Source: Ophioderma brevispina (Eukaryota > Echinodermata > Ophiuroidea > Amphilepidida > Ophiodermatidae). From it: DNA of 64,000 nucleotides. This document shows, piece after piece, positions 49,463-60,104 of the stretch. The first letter of the stretch is position 1; every line of letters begins with the position of its first letter. The notes beneath the pieces were generated by a model. It did not search any database. It saw only the letters and a program-made list of their open reading frames with translations, and was not told where the DNA came from. The position numbers and the translations under genes were made by a program. The DNA is taken from the NCBI GenBank assembly GCA_023653785.1, contig JAMKCH010005480.1, positions 1 through 64,000 on the forward strand, read 5' to 3'.

Positions 49463-49865
49463 TTAATTTTATAATTTATCACAATATTCAGGCCACTGGC
49501 CTAAGAGTGAAACAAATTTATTATTAACCAACTCTCAACTACGTTCCTTGTCGTTAAAATTATTATTACAATGAAAGCAAACTTTGAAAGTCGGCTCTTG
49601 ACTTCATTAAAATAGGCATTTTTAATATATATCTTTACAGTAAAAATAATTAAAATAAGGAATCGTCTATCAATCAACCGACCTATCTTCTGCAGTTTGT
49701 GCTAAGATATTTTTGGACATATATCTGGGACTTTCTTTCATGATATATCAGGATGGGCAGAAAACGACCCATTTTCTATTACATCTAGTTGATATTACAT
49801 CAACTTAATTTGCTGCAGTCTAGTAGCATGTAAGGTTTTGTTAGGAGACTGAATTCTATGGGTTG

Positions 49866-50174
49866 TGACCCTGATGAATTCATCAGACTTGTACGGAATA
49901 AACTGCAGAATTATGCATAATACTGGGGGTGGCTTCAAAATTCAGTCACCGGTTGTTTGCCGGTTCGGTCCGGTTCTTACTGGTTGTAACTAGTTATATT
50001 GTTTTAAGCAATGAAATGTGGTTCAGCCGAATGAACCGCCACCGATCAAAGCAAGGGGCATGTGATGGATCGTTGTGGCATTGGATTGATATCAGTGTAG
50101 TGATAAATAAACTGCAGAATTATGCATAATTCTGCAGTTTATTCCGTACAGGTCTGCTGAATTCATCAGGGTCA
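49866..50174. mobile_element. Foldback with 56-bp arms and a nested insert
   Basis: The left arm (49866-49921) runs from TGACCCTGATGAATTCATCA to TGCAGAATTATGCATAAT. The right arm (50119-50174) is its inverse with two mismatches. The roughly 197 bp between the arms is one copy of the repeat pair at 49925/50549. A perfect 38-nt palindrome centred on ATGCAT lies at about 50106-50143. Confidence 0.75.
49925..50118 (+). repeat. About 190-bp repeat, copy 1 (inside the foldback)
   Basis: GGTGGCTTCAAAATTCAG, CCGGTTCTTACTGGTTG, GAACCGCCACC and CAAGGGGCATG recur with few changes at 50549-50732. Direct orientation, 624 bp apart. Confidence 0.85.
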
Positions 50175-50548
50175 CTAGTGACCCCGGGTCGCTAAATGGC
50201 ACAACCCGAATTCAATGGCGAGATTTCACCGTTTCATTGTTTCACTACACGGAAATAAGCTGTTAGGCCACGATAGCCTACTCTTAAAACATGTGCCTTT
50301 TTATTTCCTTTGGGCCAAAACCTTTGTTTAATTGAACTAATTTCAACCGCGTGGCACTTCCGCTGGTGAACTGTTTTTGAAATTTCGCAGTATCTGGATG
50401 ATTAACACTAACACAGTGGAGGACTCAATTGTAGATAGGCTATTAGTAGACTAGCCGTCGTCCTCGCAAGCTGTTTTCTTTACGCGGTTTCCTGAGGGCG
50501 GATGGTTGCCACCTCCCTTTTGAATTCCATTATTGACTGACCAATACC

Positions 50549-50732
50549 AGGGGTGGATTCAAAATTAAGCCACCGGTTGTGTGCCGGTTTCGTTCGGTTC
50601 TTACTGGTTGGAACTAGTTTCTATTGTTTTAAAGCAATGATATGTGGTTCAACCGAATAAACCGCCACCAATCAAAACAAGGGGCATGGGGATAGATCGT
50701 TGTGGCATTGTATTCTGTGTAGTGATAAATAA
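50549..50732 (+). repeat. About 190-bp repeat, copy 2
   Basis: Partner of 49925-50118 but without the flanking foldback arms. The repeat itself therefore predates or is independent of the foldback. Confidence 0.85.
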
Positions 50733-51359
50733 AACGGCGAATTCTCGCCTGCGAAACCGTAAAGCGTTTTTTTCCAAAGCTCGAAATTCTAAGCACATAA
50801 ACCTTACGCTTTAGAGTCAAGATTTGTTTATAGGGCTAGGAAAACATCCAAAGCAACTGTGTATTGAAGGTTGAATACATATCGAGAGATTTCAGGATAT
50901 ATAGCGAGTTGATAGACACTAGATACTAAATAACTTACTCCGTATTTGGCTACAGTAATACCATAAAAGTAAAATCAAAGGTAAATTTAAAAATTGGTTG
51001 TTTCAATATGAAACATAAGCTGAATTTTGTTTGGAACAAATACTAAATTCACAATTTGGCAGCAAGAAGAAAACAAGTTTAACTCTTTCAAATGGGAATG
51101 TGTTAAGATATAAGCATAACATCGGGGTAATAACAAGGGCTTTCAATTTTAGCGCATCTGATACTAAAATCTCTTGGTGAACAGTATATGGTATTATTAT
51201 ATTAGCGTCCATTTTATGAATAAAATATGTTTTATTTATTTCTCAATTTTACTTGTGAAAACAAATTCACGCGGGAAAGGTATACTTTGTTTATTATGGA
51301 ATTCCCCGAGTGTTGAGATCATGCAGGTGTTGTTTACAACTAGATAGAGATTGTGCAAG
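50733..51359. other. Non-coding sequence
   Basis: Nothing recognised. Confidence 0.35.
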
Positions 51360-52325
51360 AGATGAACGGAATTCCCCCAAATGCTAAATTTAGAAAATGA
51401 GTCAAGTTGTTTGTGAAATACTGATTATGCAACAGTTGTTTACAACAAATTAGAGATATTTCTAGATTGAGCTAAGTATTATAAATGGCCTGGGGATTCC
51501 CATTCTTTGTTACATATCAAAACAGATTGCCAAATTAGATACTTTTCCTTGATGTCGTTAATGCAAGATGATTCAAAGAGATGATGTCATTTATGTGAAT
51601 TCCTATTGGCTAGTGTTAGGCTATGTTATGCATGATGATGCTGTAATGATTATTATTAGAAAACCTATCTTGAAAACATAAATATAATAGGAAATACAGA
51701 ACTTTGCCATAGTTAAATCTCCAGAAAATTTAGATTGTGCTGTACCGGGTGCTGTTCTTAGTGCCAGGTTTATATTTTAGATACCCCGTGAGCGAAAAGC
51801 TATAAGTATTCTGTGTCGTCTTTGAAGCCGTAAGTACTGGAAATCCAAATAGGATTCCAAACTGTGGACAGATATAAATCGTGGCGATTATATCACGGAC
51901 TGATATACTGTGGAATATTAGTGTCGTTGAGGGACAACCCTGTTGTCTTGAACTGCTGGAAAAATTATCTTCAGGACTGAGAAGATTCCCAAAGGATTAT
52001 ATTTCCTGTGGATTTATATGTTTTGCATGCTGTCATTTTGGAGTCTTTTTGCTGTGAGGACATATCATCGTTGAAATGCAACGCTTCTTTTAACTCTGGA
52101 CATTAATAAGTATCTTATGTAAAATCATTAAGTGTAATATTCTTGAATTGTAATTGTGCTTTGGACATTACCAAATTCTTGAACCAATCCGATTCAAACC
52201 GTTAAAACAGTGTTATTATATAAAATTTATGTTATTTGTGCACAAGGCTCATTTTTTAGTATTTAAATGGTATTTTTGACCTTTGATATCCACGAGACGT
52301 CGTGACAGCATTCGCAGCATTTAAC
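51360..52325 (+). repeat. Dispersed repeat, copy 2 of 2
   Basis: Partner of 42640-43405. The best conserved part is 51858-52110 (CTGTGGACAGATATAAATCG to CATATCATCGTTGAAATGCA). The 5' part is interrupted by sequence absent from copy 1. Confidence 0.75.
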
Positions 52326-52442
52326 ACACCATAATTATTTAAATAGTTATTGATGCTTAAAGTATTTTCCTAAAGTTGTTTTAGGGATGGATTCCCTAAC
52401 TCGCTAGGGTTGATATAGATATTTAAATCTTGGTAAAGGATA

Positions 52443-53150
52443 GCACAAATAGTGGGTCCTGGGTTTCTACCGGAAATCATTTTTAACCGAAATTCCTATC
52501 CCACAATGCCACCAAACGAGGTACGAGTACGAGTAGGATTAATCACAGATTTCTATTTATAACCGGTTATAGCGGCAAACGCCAGCTCAAAAGCGAACCA
52601 TCTTTTCCCGCAGTGCGTCTTATTTCCATAGAGTGGTGTACCAATTTATTCATAATTCCCTGATTTACATAGGTGGTGTACCAATGTAGTCATATATTCA
52701 CGAAGTGCCATAGAACGATGCACGTTTCCAGGGCCACCAGGTTTACGACGCATGCGAGTACCGCGTGCGAGTTTCGAATGGATACCGTAAGGAAATTATC
52801 ATTTTCAAAACCGGGTTACGGTGGCCGCCATCTCAAACGCGGGCGTTACGGCATCTCTGTTATTAATATCTATGGTAGATATCCATCACTCCATGCACGC
52901 TCCGCGGTTTTGCGCATCCTTTAAACCCGAGCAAATTTTGTGGCGCAAAATTACAAGGCAATCAAAGAGTACTCGTTACTGGTTAAAAGTATGTACAGCA
53001 AAACGGTTTCACACACAGATAGGACAGAAAAATGACCGTATGACACAAAAAAGACCTATTTATTTGATCTACTCGTAATCGTGGGCATTGTGGGATTAGG
53101 ATTATCGGTAAAAAATGATTCCGTTAGGAAAACCCAGGAGCCCTATTTGC
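52443..53150. mobile_element. 708-bp TIR element
   Basis: The left GCACAAATAGTGGGTCCTGG is inverse to the right CCCAGGAGCCCTATTTGC. Matching continues for about 90 bp (GGAAATCATTTTTAACCG, CCCACAATGCC, ACGAGTAG) with one-base gaps. The interior holds two GGTGTACCAAT repeats 50 bp apart and no transposase. No clear target duplication. Confidence 0.7.
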
Positions 53151-53471
53151 ATGATTGGAGTACTGATTTACCGGAATGCCATAGACCGGGCTCCATATCA
53201 TTGAAGACAGCGGAATAAAGCAGTTGTGTGAAACTAGGGTACGTGGAGTCAACTGAATCGGCGCACCATTCTTTAATGTTAAACAATTCGACAGCGAGTG
53301 GTAGTGCATGTCTGAGGCCCCACGATAACGAGTCAAGGCGGGTTCATAATTATTACGTACTCTATAAATTGATAAAAGTATGAAAAGACACGTTTGCTTG
53401 ATTGTCACGTCGTGAGCAAACCCAGAAAGTAAAATCTCCGCCATGAGACAGTATAAAATCAGCAGAATGGA

Positions 53472-53565
53472 TAATACATGTTTGAACGTATTATGTGTGG
53501 AGCAGAAACGTCGTGCTACAACAAACTTTCCTCCACACATAATACGTTAAAACTATGTATTGTAT
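53472..53565. repeat. 94-nt imperfect hairpin
   Basis: A perfect 17-bp core, AACGTATTATGTGTGGA (53485-53501) and its inverse (53532-53548), extends outward imperfectly to about 30 bp with a 30-nt loop. The size and shape would suit a microRNA precursor or a tiny foldback; sequence alone cannot decide. Confidence 0.55.
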
Positions 53566-55907
53566 TCTTGCAGATTTGAGTTCAATTAAATCTTGGCAAT
53601 GGCCAGCAGACAATTGTTTCGACAATTCAGAGATTTTTGGACACAAGAGATTCTTAAAAGTTACGTTATTATAAAAGAATCCTTATCGATTGCCTTCAAC
53701 AATACCATCTAAATTGCCATTGTTCTTAGAAAAAATCGAAACTTCCAATGATAATGGTGAATGCAGTTTGAGATTTCACGACCCTTCCGATTTTTAGGCG
53801 GTGAGTATATAAATTGTCATTATTAGCTTTGCCACCCTAAGAGTAGAAGTCGGAAGTTTCGATGCAACACGTTATCCGGCGTATCCCATTGAGGACCTCA
53901 CCATCTCTCAGAACCCAGATTGTGTCACACTCACGGAGGGTAGATACTCGATGTACAATTAAGACAAAATGAATATGACAATTTCAATATGAATAATGAA
54001 TATGACCAATTCATATAATGGTTTCAATTGATTTTAAATATTGCTATAATTACCAGAAAATTTCGTTATCTCTCATTGAGAGTTGAGTGAAATTCGAAGA
54101 GATCATGAAAAATCTCCCCACAATTATCTTGAACCATTATAAGTTTATCTAAATGATTTATAGAAACTTTATTCCTTATTTTAATCTTTATCACCGATGA
54201 ATATATTGGTTGTTTTTACACAAACATATCACATAAAATATTGATCCCATGTGGAACCTTTCCCCCTTTCATACACTCATAAACTGTTTTTCGATGTTTT
54301 AACACCTTTGCTCATCTAGTAAGAAATCATTACTACCATTTGTGTGAAAAAACCCGAATTTACTTTTAAATGGCGACCTTTGATGAATGGATTTTGGTGT
54401 CCGGGCCCAATTTGGAATGCCTCTACAGAGATCCATCCCTAATCAACCCTAATCCTGATTTTGGTTAAGCAAATGTTCTTTAATTAGATGGAAAATTAAC
54501 AGCATGTTTAAATAATATAACCAAAATGCAAGGTTAATGGCCGTGAAGATCACGCCTTGGTCCAACGAGATGTTTAACAATCGTTTTTCTAAACATCGAG
54601 TAGTTGAGGTGGGATAACCATTCCATTAAAATATGAAGAAAAGTTTTTTTCAAAGGAATATAGATTCCGTTGAGTAAGGGGCGATGAAGTCAGCCCCTAA
54701 TCCTTTCCGCGCAAATCATAGTATCGACTGGAAATGCGTGTTGATGGCATCATTTGTTTTTTCGTCGCCCTGTGGGACACGAGGTTTACGGCTACGACAT
54801 AGAGGACCGAGTTTGGCTTTAGTTGGCCGTTTTACCGTTCGTCAAAATTAAACCTCATCGACCTCATACTTCAGAAAATAAACGTTTGTTTACTTAAGCA
54901 CTTTTGTTAAACACAACCAACCTTTTGGAATCGGCCTTACGATAACCAGGAAAAAAATAGTCGCCAAAAAGATTTTGTTTGGGGGGCTATACTTTGCTAT
55001 TTAACTTACCGCAATGTCACAGCAGTTTTTAATCCTTGAGCGACGTACCACCTCTTGCACAATTATCCAATGAAAGCAAAATGATAAAGACCTTAAAATC
55101 ATTTGTTCTCCACCCCTCGCCATTTTTCTGCCTCATGTAATATTTTACAGACACCACATTGTTTTTGTTATCCAATAATTCCCAGTTCAGAAGAGGTGTC
55201 ATCATGTATACTTTCAAACAGGGCAATTTTATAAGTTCTACTTCGATATTTAAAAAGATGTGATGCAAACAATATACGTCGATTTTTATATCCCATGCCC
55301 CCTCAAGATAATATATTTTTTTATTCTTTTTTTTTGTACACAAAATTTCACACAAGGCATAAAAACATGTACTGCAATCATACTAAAGTGAAAATACCCT
55401 CAAGATAAAATATCTTGGGTAGGACCAGCCACCCCTTGTGATGTCCTGAGCTACCAACTCAACCAATGTCATCTGTACACAACGTACCCAGCAAAAGAAG
55501 CGCACCCTCATCCCTACCCCTTTCATCCACTATCCACCTACCCATATCACCTCTCTCATCCACTCGCACACTCCCTCCCCCACACCACTGTACAGATACC
55601 AATGGTCCAGTGATATTCCCCAAAACACCACCCATGAGTTTTTCTGGTCCCCCATACCATTCCATACAAAATTTCACACCACCTTGTACAAGATAATATT
55701 TATGATCCCGTTATATTACATTTGGTGGAGCGATAAAACATAATCCCGTTTGTTGTCGTCATAGTCAAAACCTGCATAAGATTAAGAGGACCTACCGAAC
55801 TGATTATATTGACAGCAATCATGGTATAATATGTTTGTAGTTACTTTCAATATAATTAATTAGCATAGAACAATTTAGAATTGGACTTAAAATACAATAT
55901 ACCCTGT

Positions 55908-55908
<1 letters not shown>
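53566..55908. other. 2.3 kb without a recognised gene
   Basis: AT-rich. ORFs at 55029-55355 and 55459-55696 have no recognised domains. If the ABCC exon at 57.2 kb belongs to an intact gene, its next exon should lie on this side; none was seen. Confidence 0.4.

Positions 55909-55949
<41 letters not shown>
55909..55949 (+). repeat. 41-base poly-A tract
   Basis: An uninterrupted A run after ACCCTGTC. It could be a retroposon tail, but no clear retroposon body precedes it. Confidence 0.9.
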
Positions 55950-55952
<3 letters not shown>

Positions 55953-56410
55953 CTCTGAGCGGCTAGGCTTTCGTCCCATGATAAGTGAGCGCGAGTTCCG
56001 AAGAATCTCGAGCCAAACAGAACAGTTGCCGTTGACCAACGCTGAAATTTTTCTCCACCTTCCGTGACCAATTATCTTAGGAAAATCAATAGGAGACGTT
56101 ATATGTGCATTTCTGCAAATGAATGGAAGAGCAATGCCAACCACTGTAAATGGAAGCTATGAATGGTATTTTTTAAAATATGATATGCAATCACTCAAGC
56201 CTAGATGATGAGTCGACTGCCCACATTTAAAATTTAATCCCGAGAATACAGCGAGAGTCCTCGATGGCTACCATTTTGGAATTCAATTTTTTTTTTTTAA
56301 AAACTTTAAGCAACATCTACTGCAGTAATGTAAGTAAGCTTCAACAATAGGACGTCCTCAAGCTCTGGTAAGAAGCTGGCAGAATCAGATGCATCTTTAA
56401 AGACACTATT
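55950..56410. other. Non-coding sequence
   Basis: Nothing recognised. Confidence 0.3.
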
Positions 56411-56919
56411 AGCACCTTTTTTTTGAAGATTGCTCCGATTTTTTCAAAAAAAAATTGAGATTTTTTACACGGTTGCATTGGTAAAACCTGGCCTAGTAAA
56501 CTGTACCTGTGAATGGTTAAGCTCGAAAATGTCTGTGTCTCACAAACGAAGGAATTTTGTAAATAGATTTATTATCAGGTTCCCGATAATAATTCAACGG
56601 CTGCTGGAAACGGCCTTCCAATGTGAAATAGCCGGGAAATAGCGCCATGTACGTGTCTACGCTCATCCATTAATTGTTTTATTGGTTCAGGCAAATGAAG
56701 TTAGAGGTTATTTTCTCGAGGTGGCACTATTTCATCATGGACGGACATAAACGTAGCATTTCTGGGATCCAAATTCTTATATTACAAACTCGCTTATTTT
56801 ATGATAAATACGCATTTTTTAGCATTCTCGTTCGCAGGTATAGTTTCCTAGACAATCACCAACGTAACTGTGCCAAATATCAAATATTGAGCATTGGGGC
56901 ACTCTTCAAAAAATGTGCT
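56411..56919. mobile_element. About 509-bp TIR element, copy 3
   Basis: The ends AGCACCTTTTTTTTGAAGA and TCTTCAAAAAATGTGCT are inverse. The interior aligns with 29194-29641 and 33045-33504 but carries an extra 60-odd bp (about 56672-56735). This is the only copy outside the 3.3-kb repeats, which shows the element is mobile on its own. Confidence 0.75.
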
Positions 56920-57231
56920 AATATTGCTTTGATTCTGCCAAATACTTTGATGTTAAATACTCCTATTCTAGGAAATCCACCAAACATACAAACTAGGTTG
57001 TATACAATAGTTGAAGGTGTTCAACTCATAAAAGATTTAAAAATGGGGACGGGGAATGTTAATCACAATACACCCAAAAATAAATGGTTCTTGGTATGGC
57101 AAGCAGGAACCTTCATTCCTATGCATAGGCTTTGTGCGGGCACTAGGTCAACACTACTGATCGCGCTTCTATATAAAATAAGACCAAGCTTGGGTGTATA
57201 TGGATGTATATTTAGATTCGGAACAACTTAC

Positions 57232-57335
57232 CAAGGCCAAGAGGCAAGTTTGAAACTACTGTCTTCAGTTGTGCGATCTGAAGAGCGCACCAAAGATCCT
57301 CGTCAGATTTAGTACCATCTGGGTCCAAATTACTC
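57232..57335 (-). CDS. Internal exon: ABCC-type (MRP) transporter, second nucleotide-binding domain
   Basis: The minus-strand translation gives RSNLDPDG, SDEDLWCALQIAQLK and VSNLPLGL. This is the stretch between the Q-loop and the ABC signature of NBD2 in ABCC/MRP transporters (family form: IR.NLDPF..YSDEELW.ALE.A.LK..V..LP.GLD). ABCC proteins use ATP to export conjugates and drugs across membranes. The acceptor after CCTCAATCAAG (entering after two bases of the Arg codon) and the donor GTAAGTTG (leaving after the first base of the Asp codon) bound 104 bp with an open frame. The Walker A exon before it and the VGQRQL/Walker B exon after it were not found in the window. It is either a real exon with large introns or a stranded duplicate. 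The 212-codon plus ORF over it is its antisense shadow. Confidence 0.82.
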
Positions 57336-57929
57336 CTTGATTGAGGAAGAACATAAGAAAAGCAGTCCTTGATTAAGTTTTACAGCAGGATTATCGACAA
57401 GTGTGTGACATGTGCTTGGAGATGGTAATGCGTTGACATTAACTTCATTGGCATTCAAACCGAATACATATATCTTTGATGCAAGTTATATTTGCGAAAT
57501 GACCTTAAACTTGAATACGCAAGCATGAGTTATCATCCGATTTGAATATGTATGCGTGTATTATCAACCGATTGAATGCGCTTGCATACATAATTCCTGA
57601 TCGGCACGATATTTGTTAATGATGTTCTTCTGACAACATTGATCAAAATGGAATATTTTAATTGGGATATTTTAATATTTATCCCGCAGGTACACAAATT
57701 CAACCAATATTTTTTGCATGCCTGTTTTTACTGACTTCATTAAAAATATATATTATTCTCTATTATATTATGTATTTAGAAGAAGATGCATGATTCTAGC
57801 AGAATCCATGACGATGCGAAACTCAATTCAATGTACGCGAGGATCAAGTAAATGATACAACCCGAGGGAATTATTGGACAAATAGAAGCTCGGAGAAACT
57901 GTCGAGCACTGAATTAAGACAAGACGAAA
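57336..57929. other. Non-coding sequence
   Basis: Presumed ABCC intron if the gene is intact. The segment 57786-57821 recurs at 497-533. Confidence 0.4.
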
Positions 57930-57997
57930 AATACACGGTCTCGAACCCAGTCCTCTCGCTAACTAGGCGCGAGATTCACCACTGGACCACAGTTTGA
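57930..57997 (-). mobile_element. tRNA-derived SINE head or tRNA pseudogene
   Basis: On the minus strand, an A box TGGTCCAGTGG (57979-57989) and a B box GGTTCGAGACC (57937-57947) have tRNA-like spacing and a CTCGC/GCGAG anticodon-type stem. The acceptor stem is not convincing. It immediately precedes the transposase fragment. Confidence 0.5.
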
Positions 57998-58001
57998 ACT
58001 C

Positions 58002-58418
58002 TCAAAATGTGAAAGGGTATGTGCCAAAAGGGATCCTCCCGATGATTTTGTCTACGACAGACCTAATGATCGCATGAAAGTTGCAGTTTTAGCAGCTGTT
58101 ACAGGTAACAATAACCTAATTGGGCCCATTTTTATTGACGGAAATTTGAATGGTGCCGGTTATCTCAATATCATTAATCAACATTTGGAACCAGAGTTGC
58201 GGCGCATTTTTCAGCAGCAAATAAATGGAGCAATTCGTCGTGCCTGGTTTCTTCAAGACGGTGCACCAGTACACAGGTCTGTAATGGTTAGAAACCACCT
58301 CCAGGAACTCTTTCCAATCGGATCATTGAATTAGGGCATGCGGTGGAATCCCCCCCCCCCCGGTCACCGGATCTAACTCCGCTAGATTTTTGGCTATGGG
58401 GTGAGGTCCCCCAAACAC
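58002..58418 (+). pseudogene. Mariner/Tc1-like (IS630 superfamily) DDE transposase fragment, 5' part
   Basis: An open frame from 58002 reads CAKRDPPDDFVYDRPNDRMK, then VLAAVTG, LIGPIFIDGNLNG and FLQDGAPVH (a catalytic Asp). It breaks at a C homopolymer (58351-58360). The next frame gives SPDLTPLDFWLWGEV, with the last catalytic acidic residue in the PDLTPLD box. The N-terminal DNA-binding domain is missing. The coding sequence is interrupted right after LWGEV by a 198-bp inverted-repeat insertion. The C-homopolymer frameshift could be a sequencing error, but the truncation is real. Confidence 0.85.
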
Positions 58419-58616
58419 AATAGGGAGCTTTCGAAATCCACGACGGATAGTTCTACGACGGTTCCTCGAATATGTGCGCCATGCGCCAACTTGCGATACG
58501 TCGGTCCTCCAAATTCTACAACACGCAAATAGCCATACAACCGTCGTGGCGAGGACACAACGCTTGCTGTTTTACCGTCGTAGAACGATCCGTCGTGGAA
58601 ATCGAAAGCTCCTATT
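58419..58616. mobile_element. 198-bp TIR element inserted in the transposase
   Basis: The left arm AATAGGGAGCTTTCGAAATC continues to CCACGACGGATAGTTCTACGACGGT. The right arm (58574-58616) is its inverse with four or five mismatches. The terminal AT/TA context allows a 2-bp target duplication, but it cannot be told from the TIR itself. The centre is non-coding. It splits the transposase relic. Confidence 0.8.
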
Positions 58617-59010
58617 CCATAACTACGACGACGGATAAACGATGCATTTACGCAATTAGAGAATGCTTTACATCAAGAGCTGTTCAACACATTCACCCAG
58701 GCTCCAAGTGCCATCGCCAAATCCGGGAGGACATGGGAAGATAGAACTAAAGGTAAGACCGGTAAGATAAATTACCTTTTGAGGTTCAATGTCTTGTGCA
58801 ACCATCCTAAGAAAAATATCTCCTGGACAAGTCTGTTTTGCTGACTCATTGTTCATGACCATATCTTGACAACCACTCAACCAAAATGTCTAAAAAATTC
58901 AGGTAAGGTGCTTTATTACCCATTTTTATTCCACATATATCAAATTAAGAGAAAGTGGAAGATATCATTTCAATTTGGGTAAAGTTTTTTATTGGGTCCC
59001 CCTGTATCTA
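58617..59010 (+). mobile_element. Probable 3' remainder of the mariner/Tc1-like element
   Basis: The frame after the insertion (TDKRCIYAIRECF...) may be the transposase C-terminus. The stretch ends at ATTGGGTCCCCCTGTA (58993-59008), a mariner-style terminus followed by TA. The matching left end was not found, so the boundary is tentative. Confidence 0.4.
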
Positions 59011-59365
59011 TGTTTGTTAATTATGGCACAGTGCACAAACCGGAAAATAGGGCTTTCTTCAATTGTATTGGTGATTTTTGATGCTAACGGGGAAAAACGG
59101 TTGGTGAACTCTGGTCCCCGCTCTTACCGCTGAAAATCAGTATTTGGGAGGTTGACCAATTTAGCCATTACAAGATTTTATTGCATTGGATAAGCCATAG
59201 ACTCTCAAGGGACAAGAACCTTGCTAGTGTGATTAAAATTGACCTGTCAATTTCCAATCAATAAACAGTAACTGATGAGAAATACCCAAGACTACGACTA
59301 TACTGGTAAGTGGTGACGGTCATCTGTCCAAGCATGATCCAATTCAAACACACACACCACACACC

Positions 59366-59404
<39 letters not shown>

Positions 59405-60104
59405 GTCCTTGTCAATCAAGTATAGTCCTTACCAGCAAATCACCTTGGAGGTCCATTTAGATTATAATGTGTGTCAGGAAACGGTCAGTATAAGTAAGGG
59501 ACCGCCCACGACATAGTCTTTTTTTTTAGAAACACAGAAAACATTTTTTTTCTGATCTGTCTGACTATGTATTACCACATGAAGACGCATACGCACTTGA
59601 CACTTTGTTACGGATTATGATATGGAGGAAGTGCGGATAAGCCCATGATATGATTAAAATACCATGTTCACATTATTTAGAGAACTTGTCGTACGAGTTC
59701 AATAGGCTATTACTAGGCTGTATATGCAACACTTTTTCCCAATATGGCGTATAACAATAATGAAATTGTGCAGTGCTAAAATTACTAAGATTAAAGATCA
59801 AGACGAGTATGCTTTGGAAAGCAGTCAAGACATGATAAGACAGATCTACTTTCCATATTATATTTGTGCGAAAAAATTAAACATTTACCTGATTGAACCC
59901 GTGAATAATTGGGATCTTGAGGTTAATTGCCAATCCTGTCTAGTGTTGTCACGGCAAATTTGCCAATATTCTCCCATCGATAACATTGCCTGGAGGAAAA
60001 AAACCAACAATATAGCTTACTGATATGTTAAAACATGGGCCTAACATACAATCACAGATATATAATTGCGGGGGTAAGCTTGACAAACTTCAGAAACTTC
60101 CAAA
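59011..60104. other. Non-coding sequence with a (CA)n microsatellite
   Basis: CACACA lies at about 59348-59402. A 99-codon ORF (59724-60023) has no recognised domain. Confidence 0.45.

Noticed and set aside
53124..53540. 138-codon minus ORF
   Set aside because: It overlaps the right arm of a TIR element and a hairpin; no recognised domain.
56674..57312. 212-codon plus-strand ORF, the longest in the window
   Set aside because: It runs through a TIR-element copy and antisense to the ABCC exon, and it has no domain on its own strand.
57930..57997. Functional tRNA gene on the minus strand
   Set aside because: Good A/B boxes but no proper acceptor stem.
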